Assembly: GCA_036524155.1 (NCBI GenBank)
Contig: DATDCV010000001.1
Span: 1-10,050, forward strand
From: DATDCV01 sp036524155
GTDB taxonomy: Bacteria > Verrucomicrobiota > Verrucomicrobiia > Limisphaerales > UBA8199
Direction of reading: 5' to 3'
DNA: 10,050 bases
How positions within the stretch are numbered: the first letter of the stretch is position 1; each line of letters opens with the position of its first letter. The translations under genes and the position numbers were made by a program. The notes beneath the pieces are model-generated. The model worked only from the letters and a program-made list of their open reading frames with translations. It had not been told where the DNA came from and searched no databases. Below are positions 7,821-10,050 of the stretch, piece after piece.

Positions 7821-7867
7821 TGTCTAAATAATGTCTAACAAAAGCAATCTTGTCAATTGTTTGTTTA
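7821..7867 (-). promoter_or_regulatory. CarH/LitR-like operator: two pairs of 11-bp-spaced TnnACA repeats
   Basis: Read on the minus strand, the half-sites are TAAACA (7867-7862), TTGACA (7856-7851), TAGACA (7837-7832) and TAGACA (7826-7821). Spacing within each pair is exactly 11 bp; the gap between pairs is 19 bp. CarH of Thermus and Myxococcus CarA/CarH bind 11-bp direct repeats of the form nnTnnACAnnn that overlap a -35 box. The match here, next to a CarH-like gene, is what that family predicts. The role as an operator is inferred. Confidence 0.66.
7828..7856 (-). promoter_or_regulatory. Predicted sigma70 promoter of the crtN operon
   Basis: On the minus strand a perfect -35 hexamer TTGACA (7856-7851) is followed by a 17-bp spacer and CATTAT (7833-7828; 4 of 6 matches to TATAAT). 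Transcription would start near 7821, about 155 nt before the crtN ATG. The -35 box coincides with one of the CarH-like operator repeats, which would let the regulator block polymerase directly. Confidence 0.65.
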
Positions 7868-7930
7868 TATTTTTCTCCAACGCGTGTCTGATCCCGCATT
7901 GGAGGCGCAAATGAGTGCCATATTGCTGTA

Positions 7931-7946
7931 CTGTAGATATATACAG
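7931..7946. promoter_or_regulatory. Palindromic site CTGT-N8-ACAG
   Basis: The sequence CTGTAGATATATACAG has perfect CTGTA/TACAG arms around a 6-bp AT-rich centre. It fits the E. coli LexA box form CTGT-N8-ACAG. It lies 60 bp upstream of the regulator's start, in the divergent intergenic region. The binding protein is unknown, and LexA of other phyla often recognises different sequences. Confidence 0.4.
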
Positions 7947-7965
7947 CTCATTTGAAATTTCTGCC

Positions 7966-7994
7966 TTGCCGAACGAGTCGAGTATGTCTATATT
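7966..7994 (+). promoter_or_regulatory. Possible promoter of the CarH-like regulator
   Basis: TTGCCG (7966-7971) and TATATT (7989-7994) are separated by 17 bp and match the sigma70 boxes in 4/6 and 5/6 positions. The predicted start near 8001 would leave almost no leader before ATG 8006, or about 26 nt before ATG 8027. Confidence 0.4.
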
Positions 7995-8001
7995 TTGTCA
8001 C
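7985..8001 (+). promoter_or_regulatory. Third pair of 11-bp-spaced repeats, candidate autoregulatory site
   Basis: TGTCTA (7985-7990) and TGTCAC (7996-8001) are 11 bp apart and resemble the TGTnnA form (inverse of TnnACA) found at the crtN promoter; the second copy lacks the final A. They overlap the possible -10 box of the regulator gene, so binding would repress its own synthesis. Confidence 0.42.
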
Positions 8002-8005
8002 ATTT

Positions 8006-8950
8006 ATGGCTGACGCGCATCACACAATGAAGGCAGCGGCCCAACGAACCGGATTGACGCCGCACGTCCTTCGAGTTTGGGAAAAGCGCTACGGTGCGGT
8101 GAAGCCAGGCCGGACGGACACCAATCGACGGTTGTATTCGGACGAGGAGTTGGAACGGCTCAGTTTGCTGCGCGATATCACTCGCGGCGGCCACAGCATC
8201 AGCGCGGTGGCGCGGTTGCCTTTGGAGAAACTGCGGCAACTTGCGGCGCAGGCCCGAAACGGTGATGAGGTCACTCCGCACCTTCCCCTCCGCCCGCTCG
8301 CCAGCCCGCCCCTACTCGAAGAGTGCATCGCGGCAGTGCACCGACTCGATTCACGTGCCCTTGAAAAGGCCCTTGCGCGCGGCGCCGCCGAGCTCGGCGC
8401 CCAGGGACTTCTGCAGCGTGTCATTGCTCCACTCGCGCAAACCATCGGCGATTTGTGGCGCAGAGGGACAATCACGGCGGCCCACGAACATTTCGCTAGC
8501 GCGGTGATTAGAGTTTTTCTGGGACACACGGCGCAATCCTTCGCCGGAACCGACGTAGCGCCAGTTCTCGTCGTTGCAACACCGAGCGGTCAGTTGCACG
8601 AATTGGGGGCGCTTCTGGCGGCGGCCGCGGCGGCTAACATGGGATGGCGCGTCGTCTATATCGGCGCGAGCCTGCCCGCAGCGGAAATCGCCGGCGCGGT
8701 TCGACAGAATGTCGCACGGGCGGTCGCGCTAAGTCTGGTATATCCGGAGGACGATCCGAAATTGGAAGGCGAACTGGTGAGGCTCCACGAATTGCTGGGA
8801 CCGGAAATCCCGGTGCTCGTCGGCGGTCGCGCAATGCCTGCCTATCGGGATGCCCTCGAAAAAGCGCACGCGCTACAAATTCGAGATCTGGACCACCTTT
8901 GCACCTCGCTTGACGAGTTGCGCAAACCAGCTAAGAAAGCAAGAAGATGA
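8006..8950 (+). CDS. carH: CarH/LitR-type MerR-family, cobalamin-binding photoreceptor repressor
   Basis: The product has 314 residues from ATG 8006. Residues 8-60 form a MerR winged-helix DNA-binding domain (MKAAAQRTGLTPHVLRVWEKRYG, then RRLYSDEELERL). A helical B12-cap domain follows, with Trp151 in LWRRG and Glu161-His162 exactly ten and eleven residues later, the arrangement of Trp131, Glu141 and His142 in Thermus CarH. The Rossmann cobalamin domain has HELG (His198, lower axial ligand), YIGASLP (218-224) and LVGG (271-274). Known family members hold adenosylcobalamin in the dark, form tetramers and repress carotenoid genes; light breaks the Co-C bond and releases DNA. It is divergent from the carotenoid operon, whose promoter carries matching repeats. 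Odd point: the ExH motif reads QLH, with Gln196 in place of Glu. ATG 8027 is an alternative start; the TTG at 7952 is unlikely. Confidence 0.88.
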   Translation: MADAHHTMKAAAQRTGLTPHVLRVWEKRYGAVKPGRTDTNRRLYSDEELERLSLLRDITRGGHSISAVARLPLEKLRQLAAQARNGDEVTPHLPLRPLASPPLLEECIAAVHRLDSRALEKALARGAAELGAQGLLQRVIAPLAQTIGDLWRRGTITAAHEHFASAVIRVFLGHTAQSFAGTDVAPVLVVATPSGQLHELGALLAAAAAANMGWRVVYIGASLPAAEIAGAVRQNVARAVALSLVYPEDDPKLEGELVRLHELLGPEIPVLVGGRAMPAYRDALEKAHALQIRDLDHLCTSLDELRKPAKKARR

Positions 8951-9156
8951 AGCCTCGGTTTTCGAGTAACATTAACAATAAGGGCCGCCTGCTGCGCGGC
9001 ATCATAGCGCTGCTGCTTTTTGTCGGTGCGGGTCTCGGATTTTCTGCGGCCCCGTGGCTTGGATTTGTGCTCGCAGCCTCCGGCGCGTTCGTATTGTTCG
9101 AGGCACTTCGCGGTTGGTGCGCCTTGCGCGCTTGCGGAATCAAAACGCGGCTCTAA
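8947..9156 (+). CDS. Small DUF2892/YgaP-like membrane protein
   Basis: The product has 69 residues. A basic N-terminus with RLLRG (14-18) is followed by two hydrophobic helices (about 19-33 and 36-53) and a C-terminal RGWCALRACGIKTRL (55-69). This is the pattern of the DUF2892 (YgaP-like transmembrane) family: charged start, helical hairpin, then a Cys-containing 'C-x-L-x-x-x-x-G-I' end. The ATG overlaps the regulator's TGA (ATGA 8947-8950), so it is co-transcribed and probably translationally coupled. Members occur alone or fused to rhodanese domains; function is poorly known. No direct link with light response can be seen beyond the operon. Confidence 0.75.
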   Translation: MKPRFSSNINNKGRLLRGIIALLLFVGAGLGFSAAPWLGFVLAASGAFVLFEALRGWCALRACGIKTRL

Positions 9157-9451
9157 GCGCTCAGGTCCGTGTTAAACCGCCCCGCTAGGCGGCAGGTTGG
9201 CCATAGGTCAAGCCGGCGTTCGACAGGTGAACCACATTGCTTTCGTTCCCATTATCGCGTGATTTCCGTGTTGGGGCGGCTCATTTGGTCAGCCCAACCG
9301 GCTTCGCAAACTCGACGCCCCCGAACGCTTATTGGAGCCTGACCAATCTCTCCCGCATCGCTTTACGGCTCGATGGGCCAAGCGAAGGGTGGGGCAGACC
9401 AGCCCCGCAAAACAATGGTCCGAGCGAAGGAGGCCAAAGGCCGGCGGAGGA
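9157..9451. other. Non-coding stretch after the regulator operon
   Basis: No convincing gene was found. A plus-strand frame across 9237-9644 has low-complexity, Gly/Pro/Ser-rich composition, no ribosome site and runs through the tRNA fragment. A small hairpin (CCGCC/GGCGG, 9177-9192) follows the last gene without a U-run. Two imperfect copies of a short motif, GGCCAAGCGAAGG (9376-9388) and GGTCCGAGCGAAGG (9417-9430), lie about 42 bp apart. Confidence 0.4.
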
Positions 9452-9474
9452 TGGAGCGGGTGAAGGGAATCGAA
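9452..9474 (-). repeat. tRNA-Gly 3'-end fragment, candidate attachment site
   Basis: On the minus strand these 23 bases read as the end of a tRNA: T-loop TTCGATT, 3' T-stem strand CCCTT, acceptor strand CACCCGC, discriminator T and CCA. CACCCGC would pair with GCGGGTG, the acceptor 5' strand typical of bacterial tRNA-Gly. The expected 5' T-stem AAGGG is replaced by AACGA and no anticodon or D arm precedes it, so this is not a working tRNA. Such 3' fragments are left at the far end of elements that integrate into tRNA genes by tyrosine recombinase. Given its orientation, the element would lie to the right (above 9474). Confidence 0.6.
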
Positions 9475-9537
9475 TCGTTGGTGAGGCTGCGCAATTCACG
9501 CAAGTAATTGAAGGAAAGCGCTTCCATGGAATGGTCC

Positions 9538-9557
9538 TTTTGCAGGTTTTTGCAGGT
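9538..9557 (+). repeat. Perfect 10-bp tandem duplication TTTTGCAGGT x2
   Basis: TTTTGCAGGT occurs at 9538-9547 and again at 9548-9557 with no gap. It lies about 65 bp right of the tRNA-Gly fragment. Short direct repeats near an attachment core can be integrase arm sites; this is only a possibility here. Confidence 0.55.
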
Positions 9558-9580
9558 TTCCGCACTTCTGCACCGTTTTC

Positions 9581-9600
9581 TTTTTACTATTTTTTACTAC
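9581..9600 (+). repeat. 10-bp tandem duplication TTTTTACTA(T/C) x2
   Basis: TTTTTACTAT (9581-9590) and TTTTTACTAC (9591-9600) differ only in the last base. It is a second tandem decamer only 24 bp after the first, in the same AT-rich patch. Confidence 0.55.
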
Positions 9601-9683
9601 CGAATTGCGCAAACGGGCTTGCTATCGTAGCAAGCGGCGAATAACTGGAAAATGCGCCCCATGGGACGCATCTCGGGGCGAGA

Positions 9684-10050
9684 TTACCATTGGAAGGAAA
9701 ACTGTTCGTGCCAATCCTTCTCCAGGGCTTGCGCGGTATGGATGACCTCCGCGTGACTCTTCAACAAGATCGACGCTGCTGTCTTGATCGCTCGCCATGG
9801 CATTGGGTGACTTTTCGACTTTTCATCGCCGCGATGTTGCTCGCGGACCAATCATACGTTGCACCCATGCAGAAGGACTCATAATTCCCATCGACTTCCT
9901 CGGTCCAGTGGTCGAGAGATTTGTAAAGCATCTGCTCGGCCAAAGCGTCCAGCAAACCCAATCACCGCGTTTCTGAACGGCGTCTTCCGGTCGAAGCCTG
10001 TCTGTCCCACAAAGGCACGGTCTTCCCGAGTTGGTCGGTACAGAGTTCGC
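9684..10050 (-). pseudogene. Possible decayed coding sequence, unidentified
   Basis: No intact gene spans this end. Three minus-strand pieces have protein-like composition but lie in different frames. One (10048 to a TGA just before 9961) contains ELCTDQLGKTVPLWDRQ. The next (TTG at 9961 to 9761) contains SLDHWTEEVDGNYESF and ATYDWSASNIAAMK. The third (9851 to TAA 9686-9684) ends AIKTAASILLKSHAEVIHTA then QALEKDWHEQFSFQW. They could be one gene broken by frameshifts or chance open frames. I recognise no family. Confidence 0.25.

Noticed and set aside
7663..7899. 78-codon minus-strand frame ending on the crtN start (ATGA)
   Set aside because: Its only start lies upstream of the predicted operon promoter, composition is not protein-like, and it crosses the operator; the overlap is probably chance.
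9177..9192. Hairpin CCGCC/GGCGG after the DUF2892-like gene as a terminator
   Set aside because: The stem is only 5 bp and no T-run follows.
9374..9430. Short repeated GC-rich motif as a CRISPR-like array
   Set aside because: Only two imperfect copies about 42 bp apart and no further units.
9237..9644. Plus-strand 135-codon frame
   Set aside because: It spans the tRNA fragment and the tandem decamers, has repeated Gly-Pro-Ser-Glu-Gly patches and no ribosome site; not convincing as a gene.
9690..9884. Plus-strand 64-codon frame
   Set aside because: No start signal and no recognisable family; the minus strand over the same bases looks at least as protein-like.

Overview
The window looks like a chromosomal segment of a GC-rich, non-model bacterium. 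Gene content and order suggest the Planctomycetes-Verrucomicrobia side of the tree, but this is a guess from style and cannot be proven here. Nearly everything from position 1 to 9156 belongs to one theme: light-responsive synthesis of a C30 (diapo-type) carotenoid, together with light-damage repair.

Minus-strand operon (about 7666 down to 1, continuing off the left edge). In transcription order: a CrtN-type desaturase (7666-6032), an aldehyde dehydrogenase (6032-4470), a second CrtN/CrtP-like FAD oxidoreductase (4473-2893), a PlsC-type acyltransferase (2884-1979), a CrtQ-like family 2 glycosyltransferase (1982-777), a secreted thioredoxin-fold protein without CxxC (780-154), and the first 52 codons of a DNA photolyase (157-1, cut by the window edge). 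Almost every junction is a stop/start overlap (ATGA or TAATG), so the operon is translationally chained. The enzyme set parallels the staphyloxanthin logic: desaturate, oxidise the end methyl to aldehyde, oxidise to acid, glycosylate, acylate. The squalene/diapophytoene-forming steps (CrtM or HpnCDE) are not in the window.

Control region (7667-8005). A divergent intergenic region separates the operon from a plus-strand MerR-family regulator (8006-8950). The regulator carries a cobalamin-binding domain with the CarH/LitR signature: W, then E-H ten and eleven residues later, then an HxxG axial-ligand motif. The operon promoter has a perfect TTGACA -35 box. Four TnnACA half-repeats, in two pairs with exact 11-bp spacing, lie on and around it, as in CarH operators. 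A third 11-bp pair sits at the regulator's own start. The simplest model is that dark, B12-bound CarH-like protein represses the carotenoid-photolyase operon and light relieves it. A CTGT-N8-ACAG palindrome upstream of the regulator is an additional, unexplained site.

Right part (8947-10050). A small DUF2892-like membrane protein overlaps the regulator's stop codon. The last ~900 bp hold no convincing intact gene. They do contain a fragment identical in form to the 3' end of a tRNA-Gly (9452-9474), two 10-bp tandem duplications 60-130 bp to its right, and scattered frames on the minus strand that look like a decayed gene. Together these suggest the attachment-site end of an integrated element lying to the right of the light-response cluster.
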